Positions 1-7,114 of a stretch of 33,727 nt of DNA are shown one piece after another. Both the position numbers and the translations under genes were made by a program. The first letter of the stretch is position 1, and every line of letters begins with the position of its first letter. A model generated the notes under the pieces. It did not search any database. It was not told where the DNA came from and saw nothing but the letters and a program-made list of their open reading frames with translations. The stretch comes from Flavobacteriaceae bacterium (GTDB taxonomy: Bacteria > Bacteroidota > Bacteroidia > Flavobacteriales > Flavobacteriaceae). The DNA lies in the NCBI GenBank assembly GCA_030828565.1, contig JAURCF010000013.1, positions 1-33,727 on the forward strand, read 5' to 3'.

Positions 1-1080
1 GATAATGAAGGAGGAAACCTCTATTGGACTCATTTTTCTTCTGACCCTTGGGGTGGCTCTACTCTAGGAAATCACCCAGGCGAATGGGATACTATTTGGG
101 CTTTAGACACTGATACTGATCCAGCTCCTCAAAAATTGTATGAAGGATATTTTGGAAGTGTTCGATCAATCACGATTGATGAAGGTGCTCAAAATAATGT
201 TGTTGGGGGCGGTCCAACGGTTTCTATGGAAGACGTTTCAATTGTAGCTAGTTGTGAAAACTTAGGGGATCATGAAGTTGTTATAACCGCCACTGATTCT
301 GATGGAAATACTAGCACCGAAACTGCTATAGTTACTGTCGTTGACCGTGTTGATCCTGTGGCTATTGCCAAAAATATAACGATCGAAGTAGGAAACAACC
401 CATATATTCTTGTTTCAGCTTCTGATATAGACAATGGTAGTTCTGATAATTGTAGCTCAGTTACGTTGACATTAAGCCAAACTCAGTTTGATTGTTCGAT
501 GTATGGAGACAATACGGTAACCCTTACTGCAACAGATGCTGCAGGAAATACCGCAACAGCAACAGCAACAGTAACAGTTGATAACTGTGATAGTGATGGT
601 GACGGTATTCTAGACGTTGATGACAACTGTGTTTATCAGGCCAATCCTGATCAATTGGATTCAAACAACGATGGCGAAGGCGATCTTTGTGATGATGATG
701 ATGATGGAGACGGTGTTGTAGATGCCGCAGATAACTGTCCAATGATTTATAACCCTGATCAATCCGATCGAGATAATGACGATGTTGGTGATGTATGCGA
801 TCTTAATGAAGTCTATCCTTCACAGTTACTAACTCCTAATGGAGATGGAATCAACGATAATTGGTTTATTTATAACATCGAAAATTACACAAACAATACA
901 GTTCGTGTGTTTAATAAGTGGGGTGATGAAGTTTTCTTTGCGAAAGGCTATCAAAACAATTGGAGTGGAAATTATAAAAACGAATCTTCTAAGTTACCTA
1001 GCTCATCCTATTACTATCAAATTGACTTTGACGGTGATGGAAAAATAGATGAAGACGGATGGTTGTATCTCAATTACTAA
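1..1080 (+). CDS. T9SS type B secreted adhesin-like protein, C-terminal part (5' truncated)
   Basis: The frame is open from base 1 with no start inside the window, so only the last 359 residues are present. The visible part has at least two HYR/Ig-like beta domains (the stretch ending in TVTVDNC closes one). Next come thrombospondin type 3-like, Asp/Asn-rich repeats with the pattern DxDGDGxxDxxDNC (DNA about 589-807), expected to bind calcium. The end is a CHU_C or gliding-motility-associated C-terminal domain starting near the LTPNGDGIND motif and containing VFNKWGDEVF. In Bacteroidota that last domain is the type B signal for export by the type IX secretion system, so the protein is most likely a surface or released adhesin. 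The PorP/SprF gene follows within about 10 bases, the usual arrangement for these substrates. The true length and any N-terminal catalytic domain cannot be judged. Confidence 0.9.
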   Translation, partial: DNEGGNLYWTHFSSDPWGGSTLGNHPGEWDTIWALDTDTDPAPQKLYEGYFGSVRSITIDEGAQNNVVGGGPTVSMEDVSIVASCENLGDHEVVITATDSDGNTSTETAIVTVVDRVDPVAIAKNITIEVGNNPYILVSASDIDNGSSDNCSSVTLTLSQTQFDCSMYGDNTVTLTATDAAGNTATATATVTVDNCDSDGDGILDVDDNCVYQANPDQLDSNNDGEGDLCDDDDDGDGVVDAADNCPMIYNPDQSDRDNDDVGDVCDLNEVYPSQLLTPNGDGINDNWFIYNIENYTNNTVRVFNKWGDEVFFAKGYQNNWSGNYKNESSKLPSSSYYYQIDFDGDGKIDEDGWLYLNY

Positions 1081-1091
1081 ATGATAAAATG

Positions 1092-1979
1092 ATGAAAAAA
1101 ATAAATTATATATTAGTTACTTTGGTTTTCTTTTGTTCAACAACAATCAGTTATGGCCAACAAGAAAGCACCATTACTCAATTCAAATCACTGTTGTCAA
1201 TTTTTAACCCTGCTGCAGTGAGTATTGATAATACAACTCAAATAAACATTAACGTCAGAAAGCAATGGACAAGCATTGCAGAAGCGCCAAGCACCAATAT
1301 TGTTAGCTTTGGTACTCATGTTCGAGAGAATGTAGGTATTGGGTTTTCGGTTCTTCAAGATAAAACGTTTGTTGAGTATTCAACTTTTGTGGGAGTTGAC
1401 TTCTCCTACAAACTTAAACTGAATGAGTCTTCTGACATTTATCTTGGTATCAAAGCTGGAGGTGATTTTTATGAACTCAATACTTCAGGATTAGAAACCT
1501 ATAATATTGTTTCGGATCCTATGTCAAAAACCTCTAGTTCTTTTTCTGCCAACGTTGGGTTTGGAGCTTACTTCAAACGAAACCAATTGTATGCGTCGTT
1601 TTCTATTCCAAGATTACTTCCATATGATCGTGCTGAAATTGACGGTAATGAAACTACATCGTCAAAAACAAACCCTCATGTTTATCTCATGCTAGGTTAT
1701 GATTTCGTGATTAAGAATAGCCCGTTTGTTATTAAACCAAGTGTATTGAGTCGATCAGTAAAAGGATCGCCTAATGTGCTTGACATCAATACAATGGTTG
1801 ATTATAATCATCTTTTTGAAGCGGGCGTTACCTATCGTACCAATGAAACAATTGCTGGAATATTGCAACTCCATGTTAATAAGCGTTTTTCCATTGGTTG
1901 GGTATATGAAGAATCCAACTTAAAGGCGTTAGCAAATGCAGGGAAAACGAATGAATTTTTATTGAAATACACTTTTTAA
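1092..1979 (+). CDS. PorP/SprF family type IX secretion outer-membrane protein
   Basis: The 295-aa protein has a signal peptide (MKKINYILVTLVFFCSTTIS, cleavage near YGQ) followed by TQFKSLLSIFNPAAV. This matches the PorP/SprF signature in which a Gln-rich start leads to an NPA motif. The rest has the alternating pattern of an outer-membrane beta barrel and ends in an aromatic residue (KYTF). PorP/SprF proteins anchor or help secrete specific type B T9SS substrates. This gene lies directly behind such a substrate, so the two probably form a substrate/partner pair in one transcript. Two adjacent ATGs (1089 and 1092) are possible; the second is chosen because it begins a clean signal peptide. 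Longer frames reach back into the upstream gene and are unlikely. Confidence 0.9.
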   Translation: MKKINYILVTLVFFCSTTISYGQQESTITQFKSLLSIFNPAAVSIDNTTQININVRKQWTSIAEAPSTNIVSFGTHVRENVGIGFSVLQDKTFVEYSTFVGVDFSYKLKLNESSDIYLGIKAGGDFYELNTSGLETYNIVSDPMSKTSSSFSANVGFGAYFKRNQLYASFSIPRLLPYDRAEIDGNETTSSKTNPHVYLMLGYDFVIKNSPFVIKPSVLSRSVKGSPNVLDINTMVDYNHLFEAGVTYRTNETIAGILQLHVNKRFSIGWVYEESNLKALANAGKTNEFLLKYTF

Positions 1980-2000
1980 TAAAGTATTCTTTTTTATATC

Positions 2001-2037
2001 AAATAACCCACTCTATATGAGTGGGTTATTTCGTTTT
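2001..2037 (+). terminator. Rho-independent terminator after the adhesin/PorP unit
   Basis: A perfect 13-bp stem (2001-2013 with 2019-2031, core AACCCACTC/GAGTGGGTT) has a 5-base loop and is followed by CGTTTTT. It lies 21 bp past the PorP/SprF stop and closes that transcript. The remaining bases to 2199 show no gene and no clear promoter. Confidence 0.85.
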
Positions 2038-2199
2038 TAGCCTATACCTTTATCAATATTGTATGCAAGAGTAATGAAAAAATATGGAAATCAACATTAA
2101 GTTATGGAAATTGGTATTGATCATTCTCAAAAAAAAGGGCATATATTCCAACCTTAACACTGTATTTCTTATATTTAATCGCTTAAAAAAAAATCAAAA

Positions 2200-2730
2200 A
2201 TGAAAAAAATTATAATAATTCTGCTCATAATGCCCTTTATCGTTCAAGCTCAAAAGTTCAGTAAAATCGATAAAAGCCCCATGGATCAAGCTAAATATCC
2301 TATAAGCAATAGAGTAAAACAAAAATTGGCTATTATCACATATAGCCGGCCACAATTAAAGGGGCGCTCTTTTAGTGATATTGTCCCACAAAATAAAGTT
2401 TGGAGGACTGGTGCTAACGAAGCAACTCAAGTAAAGTTTTTTTCAAATATTCAAATTGAGGAAACTATTATTCCGGCCGGTGACTACACCATTTTTACAA
2501 TAATTGATAAAAATGAAATTACTTTTATATTAAATACAGCGACCCATATTTGGGGAGCATATTCATATGACTCTGAAAATGATGTTTTAAGAGTAAAGGT
2601 ACCTATCAATCAAGCAAAAACATCTTTAGAAGCTTTTTCCATCGCCTTTGCAGAAGAAAATGGTGTGCCAAATATTTGTTTTGGCTGGGAATATGTGCGC
2701 TTTAAAATCCCTTTTAAAGTTGTTGACTAA
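2200..2730 (+). CDS. DUF2911 family exported protein
   Basis: The 176-aa protein starts with a typical signal peptide (MKKIIIILLIMPFIVQAQ). The body matches the DUF2911 family common in Bacteroidota: a YSRPQLKGR segment, then the motif around VWRTGANEATQVKF, then an IPAGDYTIF turn. The family has no established enzymatic role, although the domain is often found in periplasmic or cell-surface proteins. The gene stands alone, with a terminator upstream and an opposing gene pair downstream. The length is normal for a single DUF2911 domain. No cysteine lipobox is present, so the mature protein is probably soluble. Confidence 0.85.
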   Translation: MKKIIIILLIMPFIVQAQKFSKIDKSPMDQAKYPISNRVKQKLAIITYSRPQLKGRSFSDIVPQNKVWRTGANEATQVKFFSNIQIEETIIPAGDYTIFTIIDKNEITFILNTATHIWGAYSYDSENDVLRVKVPINQAKTSLEAFSIAFAEENGVPNICFGWEYVRFKIPFKVVD

Positions 2731-2790
2731 GCCCTAAACCTGACTACTTCTTTTGAGATTTGCTACTTATGGATTTCTCAAGCTACAGGA

Positions 2791-2982
2791 TCAAGCTCTG
2801 TTTTTGGGTTTTTTTTCAGGAATTCGCCCTTGATTGCCCATCCCATCATAATCCATAGAATCGTATGTCTTTGAGTGTTCTTTTCTTTGAATATTGTGTT
2901 GGTTCGAAATAATTTTCAACAAAAAGTAAACGTATACAACGAAAACAGTAAGTCCGATAAAAAACATTATTTTATTTGTCAT
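2791..2982 (-). CDS. Small single-pass membrane protein, unknown function
   Basis: The 63-aa product has one strong membrane helix near its N-terminus (IMFFIGLTVFVVYVYFLLKII) and a hydrophilic, charged C-terminal tail ending GRIPEKKPKNRA. The ATG at 2982 is preferred over an in-frame upstream TTG because it begins just before the helix and overlaps the preceding gene by 11 nt, a sign of translational coupling. It was not recognised as a named family. The partner gene 2972-3148 also encodes a tiny membrane protein, and the two probably act together or share a membrane complex, which is inference. Confidence 0.6.
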   Translation of the reverse strand: MTNKIMFFIGLTVFVVYVYFLLKIISNQHNIQRKEHSKTYDSMDYDGMGNQGRIPEKKPKNRA

Positions 2983-3148
2983 CACGTCGTCTTTGTCTAA
3001 TTGCCATTGCAAATCCTAAAATTGTTATCGGCCATAACCCTACATAAATACCCTCGAGTTCATTTCCTGAAAACCACAAGGAAATTGAATATACAAAGCT
3101 CAAAAAGGCTAAAATAATTGGATAGTATTTTTCTAAAAAATTTTTCAT
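2972..3148 (-). CDS. 58-aa two-helix membrane protein, unknown function
   Basis: This is a short gene of 59 codons. Reading the minus strand from the ATG at 3148 gives a protein beginning MKNFLEKYYPIILAFLSF. It has two hydrophobic segments (about residues 9-25 and 35-49) joined by a short loop with SGNELEG, and a positively charged end (RQRRRDDK). By the positive-inside rule both termini would face the cytoplasm. It overlaps the start of the next minus-strand gene by 11 nt, which supports a real two-gene unit. Family unknown. Upstream bases up to 3405 hold no other convincing gene. Confidence 0.6.
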   Translation of the reverse strand: MKNFLEKYYPIILAFLSFVYSISLWFSGNELEGIYVGLWPITILGFAMAIRQRRRDDK

Positions 3149-3317
3149 TTACTGCTTTTAATTTCCCTAATATAAGAAATTAAAATAAAAGGCTTCTGCT
3201 TTTATGAGTTTATAAATGTGCTTAGTAATTGTATTATCCATTGGAATTTTAGAAAATGATTTTTTTCTAATCAAAAAATTCCATGAACTATTAAGTAATG
3301 TGCTGAAAATAAAGTTG

Positions 3318-3350
3318 GAAAATAGGTTTCGGCGATGTCAACCTATTTTC
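3318..3350. repeat. Perfect 11-bp inverted repeat in the 3149-3405 intergenic region
   Basis: GAAAATAGGTT (3318-3328) and AACCTATTTTC (3340-3350) are exact reverse complements separated by 11 bases. There is no T-run on either side, so it is a poor terminator. It lies about 55 bp upstream of the aldo/keto reductase start and could be an operator or an RNA hairpin. Nothing else convincing is seen in 3149-3405. Confidence 0.5.
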
Positions 3351-3391
3351 TGTAGTCAATACAAAAGTAATTCTGTTGGCAAATTAATCGT

Positions 3392-3399
3392 TAAATTTG
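3392..3399 (+). promoter_or_regulatory. TAnnTTTG -7 element for the aldo/keto reductase gene
   Basis: TAAATTTG fits the Bacteroidota -7 consensus TAnnTTTG and ends 6 bases before the ATG at 3406. If used, the transcript would start at or next to the start codon (leaderless or nearly so). No convincing -33 TTTG is seen at the usual spacing. Confidence 0.45.
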
Positions 3400-3405
3400 C
3401 TGAAT

Positions 3406-4347
3406 ATGAAGTATAAGAAATACCTGTCAAACGGAATAAAAGTTTCAGAAGTTGGATTTGGCGCCTGGCAATTGGGTATCGACTCCGGTTGGAAAACAAT
3501 CTCCGAAAAAGATTCCGAAGCCATGATCTGCACTGCCCTAGATAATGGCATTAATTTTTTTGATACCGCACCCAATTATGGCAATGGAACAAGTGAATCG
3601 AGACTAGGGAACGTTTTTAAAAATATTGACCGATCAAAAATTGTGATAAATACCAAATTTGGAAGATTGGACAATGGAACCGTTGATTTTGATTCAAAAC
3701 ACATTATAAGCTCTATTGAAAAAAGCTTGAGTCGGTTAAACATCGATTATTTAGATTCTGTGATCATTCACAGCCCACCTATAGAGCTGCTGGATGGAAA
3801 TAAAAACGATCATTATGAGATCCTAGAAAAACTTCAGGACCAAGGAAAAATTATTGCATACGGTGCCTCTATTGATTTTTATGATGAAATTAAAATTTTA
3901 TTGGACACTACCAATGCAAAAGTCCTCCAGCCCTTGTTTAATATTTTACATCAAGATGCCAAAAAAGCATTTGCTTTGACAAAACAAAACAATGTGGCTG
4001 TAATTGCTAAAATTCCACTGGATTCGGGATGGCTTACAGGAAAATATGATAGCAACAGTCATTTCACAGGGGTTCGTTCTAGATGGACACAAGAGGAAAA
4101 GCTTCAGAGATCCAAACTAGTAGACAGAGTCAAGGAAATCGTTGGAGAAAAACAATCCTTGGTGGCTTCGGCATTGTCGTTTTGTACTTCTTTTGAGGAA
4201 GTTTCGACAGTAATTCCTGGAGCAATTTCAAAGCAACAATTGATACATAATATTGAAGCAATGAGGAATCCCATAGCGGAAAGCACTCGCAATGAGTTGG
4301 TGTCATTTTATGAAAACGAAGTTGAAAAACTAAACCTTCCTTGGTAA
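3406..4347 (+). CDS. Aldo/keto reductase family oxidoreductase
   Basis: The 313-aa NAD(P)H-dependent oxidoreductase has the (beta/alpha)8 AKR pattern. The catalytic tetrad is visible: D53 and Y58 in DTAPNYGNG, K84 in NTKFGR, and H122 in IIHSPP. Toward the end, VIPGAISKQQLIHNIEA is the cofactor-binding segment typical of the family. It is probably cytosolic, with no signal peptide. The ATG at 3406 is preferred to an in-frame TTG three codons upstream because it starts the conserved beta-strand region and the TTG lies inside the likely promoter. The substrate cannot be predicted. Neighbours are unrelated, so it is probably a monocistronic unit. Confidence 0.9.
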   Translation: MKYKKYLSNGIKVSEVGFGAWQLGIDSGWKTISEKDSEAMICTALDNGINFFDTAPNYGNGTSESRLGNVFKNIDRSKIVINTKFGRLDNGTVDFDSKHIISSIEKSLSRLNIDYLDSVIIHSPPIELLDGNKNDHYEILEKLQDQGKIIAYGASIDFYDEIKILLDTTNAKVLQPLFNILHQDAKKAFALTKQNNVAVIAKIPLDSGWLTGKYDSNSHFTGVRSRWTQEEKLQRSKLVDRVKEIVGEKQSLVASALSFCTSFEEVSTVIPGAISKQQLIHNIEAMRNPIAESTRNELVSFYENEVEKLNLPW

Positions 4348-4420
4348 GAGCATTTCCTTATCAAGATTTTTTAAGATAGGGTCATTAAACCTTTTTGAAT
4401 TTAAACTATCCAATTGAACT

Positions 4421-5410
4421 ATGAGACAAATAAAATCAATCCTTCGTTTTTTATTATTTACAAGTATCATCTTAACTATTTTTTCATGTTCCGACCAAAG
4501 CGACGAACCCATCGATGATAACAATGAAGAAGCCCTCATTTGCGATACCAATACGTTTTTTATCCGTCTCGACCCCAGTGAATGTGCTATTGATATTCAA
4601 AACAAATTATCCGTTAGCAGCCTCTATTCTGAGTCATTGGGAACAGAGCGAACCTTTCAGACAAACAGCATTCCAAACCATAAAGTGGGGATGTTTCCAA
4701 ATTCGGGCAATCCCAATACCATCTCCGTTGTAGACTTTGAATATCAAACTTCGTTGTCACCAACTAAAGGATCTTCCTCTACTTCAGCTCAAGGATATAC
4801 TTTTGGAATCCTAATGAGTGGGGTTTCTATAGATCCCTTCACAGCAGAGTATTTTAAGCAATCCAATAACGAATCAAACCGTGATTGGAATATCACAACC
4901 CTGACCAACGCTGTTAATTTGGGGCTGGATTGTAATAATGCTCATGTACAGCCCAGTGGAAAGTATCACTACCACGGAACTCCATCGGCCCTGCTTTCTG
5001 AATTGGACAACAATGGAGAGGCGATGATTCATGTAGGGTTTGCTGCAGATGGGTTCCCTATTTACTACAAATACGTTGAAATTGAAGGAGCAATTACTAC
5101 CGCTGAAAGTGGTTACTCCCTGAAAGAAGGCGAACGTCCAGGGGATGGAAATAGCGCTCCAGACGGTTGTTATGACGGAACCTATTTTCAAGATTACGAA
5201 TACGTATCCGGAACTTCGGTATTGGATGCTTGCAATGGCATGACTGGCAAAACTCCTGATTCAGAAAGCGAATATTTTTATGTAATCACCGATAATTTTC
5301 CATCAGCCCCACTGTGTTTTACAGGAACTCCCGATAACTCGTTTCGCAACGGAGCTGGACCAGGCCCCTCTGGATCGGCCCAACCTCATCATCATATAAT
5401 ATTGGAATAA
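4421..5410 (+). CDS. YHYH domain lipoprotein
   Basis: The 329-aa protein has a lipoprotein signal peptide with lipobox LTIFSC (Cys23 would be lipidated) and then an acidic linker (DQSDEPIDDNNEE). The central domain carries the namesake motif at residues 182-185 within SGKYHYHGTPSALL, followed by GFAADGFPIYY. It ends in PSGSAQPHHHIILE, another histidine cluster. These are hallmarks of the YHYH family, thought to bind metal through its histidines, though a reaction is not established. It is expected on the periplasmic or surface face of the outer membrane. It ends 44 bp before the methyltransferase gene, which has its own promoter. Confidence 0.85.
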   Translation: MRQIKSILRFLLFTSIILTIFSCSDQSDEPIDDNNEEALICDTNTFFIRLDPSECAIDIQNKLSVSSLYSESLGTERTFQTNSIPNHKVGMFPNSGNPNTISVVDFEYQTSLSPTKGSSSTSAQGYTFGILMSGVSIDPFTAEYFKQSNNESNRDWNITTLTNAVNLGLDCNNAHVQPSGKYHYHGTPSALLSELDNNGEAMIHVGFAADGFPIYYKYVEIEGAITTAESGYSLKEGERPGDGNSAPDGCYDGTYFQDYEYVSGTSVLDACNGMTGKTPDSESEYFYVITDNFPSAPLCFTGTPDNSFRNGAGPGPSGSAQPHHHIILE

Positions 5411-5442
5411 GGCTTGCTCAAAACCTTTTCGTAGTAAGATCG

Positions 5443-5450
5443 TATCTTTG
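5443..5450 (+). promoter_or_regulatory. TAnnTTTG -7 element for the methyltransferase gene
   Basis: TATCTTTG matches the consensus exactly and ends 4 bases before the ATG at 5455, so a transcript from it would be essentially leaderless. The only nearby TTG (5414-5416) is farther away than the usual -33 spacing. Confidence 0.5.
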
Positions 5451-5454
5451 ATTT

Positions 5455-6069
5455 ATGAAAGAATTTTGGAACCAACGCTACAATCAGGAAGCGTATGCTT
5501 ATGGCAAAGCTCCTAATATTTATTTTAAGAAGGTGCTATCTTCTCTAGAGCCGGGAAAAATTCTATTACCGGCAGAAGGAGAAGGTCGCAATGCCGTTTT
5601 TGCGGCCTCTTTGGGATGGGAAGTCTATGCCTATGACTTTAGTGAGATCGCCTTTCAAAAAGCCACGCAATTGGCTCAAGAAAAGAAGGTAACCATCAAT
5701 TATCAAATTGCTTCGTTGTCCGAACTTGATTTTAGTCCCGAATTTTTTGATGCCATTGCACTTATTTATGTGCATTTTCCCGATACTGTAAGAACCCCCA
5801 ACCATTGCAAGCTTCTGGAAATGGTTAAAAAAGGAGGTGCCGTTTTTATGGAAGCTTTTAGCAGCAATCATCCCTTTTATCAAAAACAAAATCCAGCAGT
5901 AGGCGGCCCAAAAATGCCCGATCAACTTTACAACATTACAAAGCTAAAAAACGACTTTGAGTCGCTTCAAACAATCAATCTTTCAGAAGAAATCGTCCAT
6001 CTTAAAGAAGGACAATACCACAATGGAAAGGCTTCTGTAATTCGGTTTTTTGGTAAAAAACCTCTTTAA
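5455..6069 (+). CDS. Class I SAM-dependent methyltransferase
   Basis: The 204-aa protein has a Rossmann-type methyltransferase fold. An N-terminal FWNQRY helix leads to motif I at residues 37-45 (LLPAEGEGR), where the glycine-rich loop is partly replaced by Ala/Glu. The acidic residue after strand 2 is D61 in YAYDFS, expected to hold the ribose of SAM. A post-I segment LSELDFSPEFFDAI follows. The overall pattern resembles small TehB/thiopurine-type methyltransferases of Bacteroidota that act on small molecules, but the substrate is not known. No signal peptide, so cytosolic. A bidirectional terminator lies just downstream. Confidence 0.85.
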   Translation: MKEFWNQRYNQEAYAYGKAPNIYFKKVLSSLEPGKILLPAEGEGRNAVFAASLGWEVYAYDFSEIAFQKATQLAQEKKVTINYQIASLSELDFSPEFFDAIALIYVHFPDTVRTPNHCKLLEMVKKGGAVFMEAFSSNHPFYQKQNPAVGGPKMPDQLYNITKLKNDFESLQTINLSEEIVHLKEGQYHNGKASVIRFFGKKPL

Positions 6070-6149
6070 GACAATCCATTTAGTTGAAAAAATCAATGTT
6101 TTTAAAGTACATTGGTTTTAAACATATTTCTTGTCGAATCCTTAAACAT

Positions 6150-6173
6150 AAAAACCTCCAAATGGAGGTTTTT
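6150..6173. terminator. Bidirectional terminator between convergent genes
   Basis: AAAAACCTCC (6150-6159) pairs with GGAGGTTTTT (6164-6173) around a 4-base loop. Both strands end the stem in a run of T, so it can stop the plus-strand methyltransferase transcript and the minus-strand gene ending at 6193. Confidence 0.85.
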
Positions 6174-6192
6174 ATGGGTTGTTTGATAGAAT

Positions 6193-6969
6193 CTATTTGT
6201 CTTTTCCAGCCAAATTAAAAGTACCGTTTTCAAGGTGTCCTACGTGAACATAAATTTGATCTTCGTGACTTCCTGATACAGAAGTCCAAAATTTCTTTCG
6301 TGCTTCAACATTTGGATTTTCTTGAGGAGTAGAAATGGATTCCGCAAAATCCATGATATTTTTAAAACCTCCAAAAAGTTGAACGTCAGCACCTGTTCCT
6401 TTGTAATGAGCGCTTGCTCCACCTCCCATTTGAAGTCCGTCTTTTACCAAAGGCCTGGTTTGCCAATCCATGTAAGCTTTAGCCATTTCGGAAATGCTTC
6501 CACTGGTGTTGTAATTTCCAACAACAAAAACAAATGGGATATCCCAGTCTACGTCTTCTTTGGAAACAAAATAGTTTTCATAGTCAATGATTCGCATTTC
6601 ATCCCAATGTCCATCAAAAAACGCCCACCATTGGCTAAAAACTTCGTCCATTTCTTTTTTAGCTTCATCAGAAAGTTTTTCATAATTTTTTTGAAAAGCA
6701 CCTGCCAAATCGTCCTTTACAGCATCTTCAGCTGACGCAAATTGATCATAAATAGCGATAGTAGCCCCCGATCCGTACCAATGTCTATATACCCATTGTC
6801 CTTTGAGCGTTCTCTCTTCGCTTTGGGACATATCTGTTACTTTTTTGTGTAACTCTACAAATTTCCCTATTTCGGCAGGATGAACGTCTAAATAAGTGAT
6901 TTCAATCACTGATTGCGCTGAAGTTATGTAAGTACATAAAACGGCAACCAAAAAAATTACTTGTTTCAT
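6193..6969 (-). CDS. Secreted protein of unknown function, 258 aa
   Basis: A clear signal peptide (MKQVIFLVAVLCTYITSAQ) precedes a mature region beginning SVIEITYLDVHPAEIGKFVE. The strand-helix pattern with residues such as GQWVYRHWYGSGATIAIYD, and a second similar stretch near the C-terminus (KFWTSVSGSHEDQIYVHVGH), suggests a duplicated dimeric alpha/beta-barrel (ferredoxin-like) fold. That is inference from pattern only. No catalytic motif is recognised. The gene is preceded by the GH81 gene on the same strand with a 145-bp AT-rich gap (6970-7114) in which no TAnnTTTG element was seen. Confidence 0.7.
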   Translation of the reverse strand: MKQVIFLVAVLCTYITSAQSVIEITYLDVHPAEIGKFVELHKKVTDMSQSEERTLKGQWVYRHWYGSGATIAIYDQFASAEDAVKDDLAGAFQKNYEKLSDEAKKEMDEVFSQWWAFFDGHWDEMRIIDYENYFVSKEDVDWDIPFVFVVGNYNTSGSISEMAKAYMDWQTRPLVKDGLQMGGGASAHYKGTGADVQLFGGFKNIMDFAESISTPQENPNVEARKKFWTSVSGSHEDQIYVHVGHLENGTFNLAGKDK

Positions 6970-7114
6970 TTTGAATGTTTTAAGGTTAGTTTTTTATAAA
7001 TATATATAAAATTATTAACTATATATATATTTAAGTTTTTCTAACTCCAAATCAATAATTAAATTGGATTAAAACATTACAAATTATCACAGCCTAAATT
7101 TTACGTGCTATTCT

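Noticed and set aside
524-742. Minus-strand frame rich in histidine
   Set aside because: It is the shadow of the Asp-rich GATGATGAT codons in the calcium-binding repeats of the plus-strand adhesin.
3216-3416. Plus-strand 66-codon frame upstream of the aldo/keto reductase
   Set aside because: It crosses the inverted repeat and the likely promoter, overlaps the real start and has no coding character.
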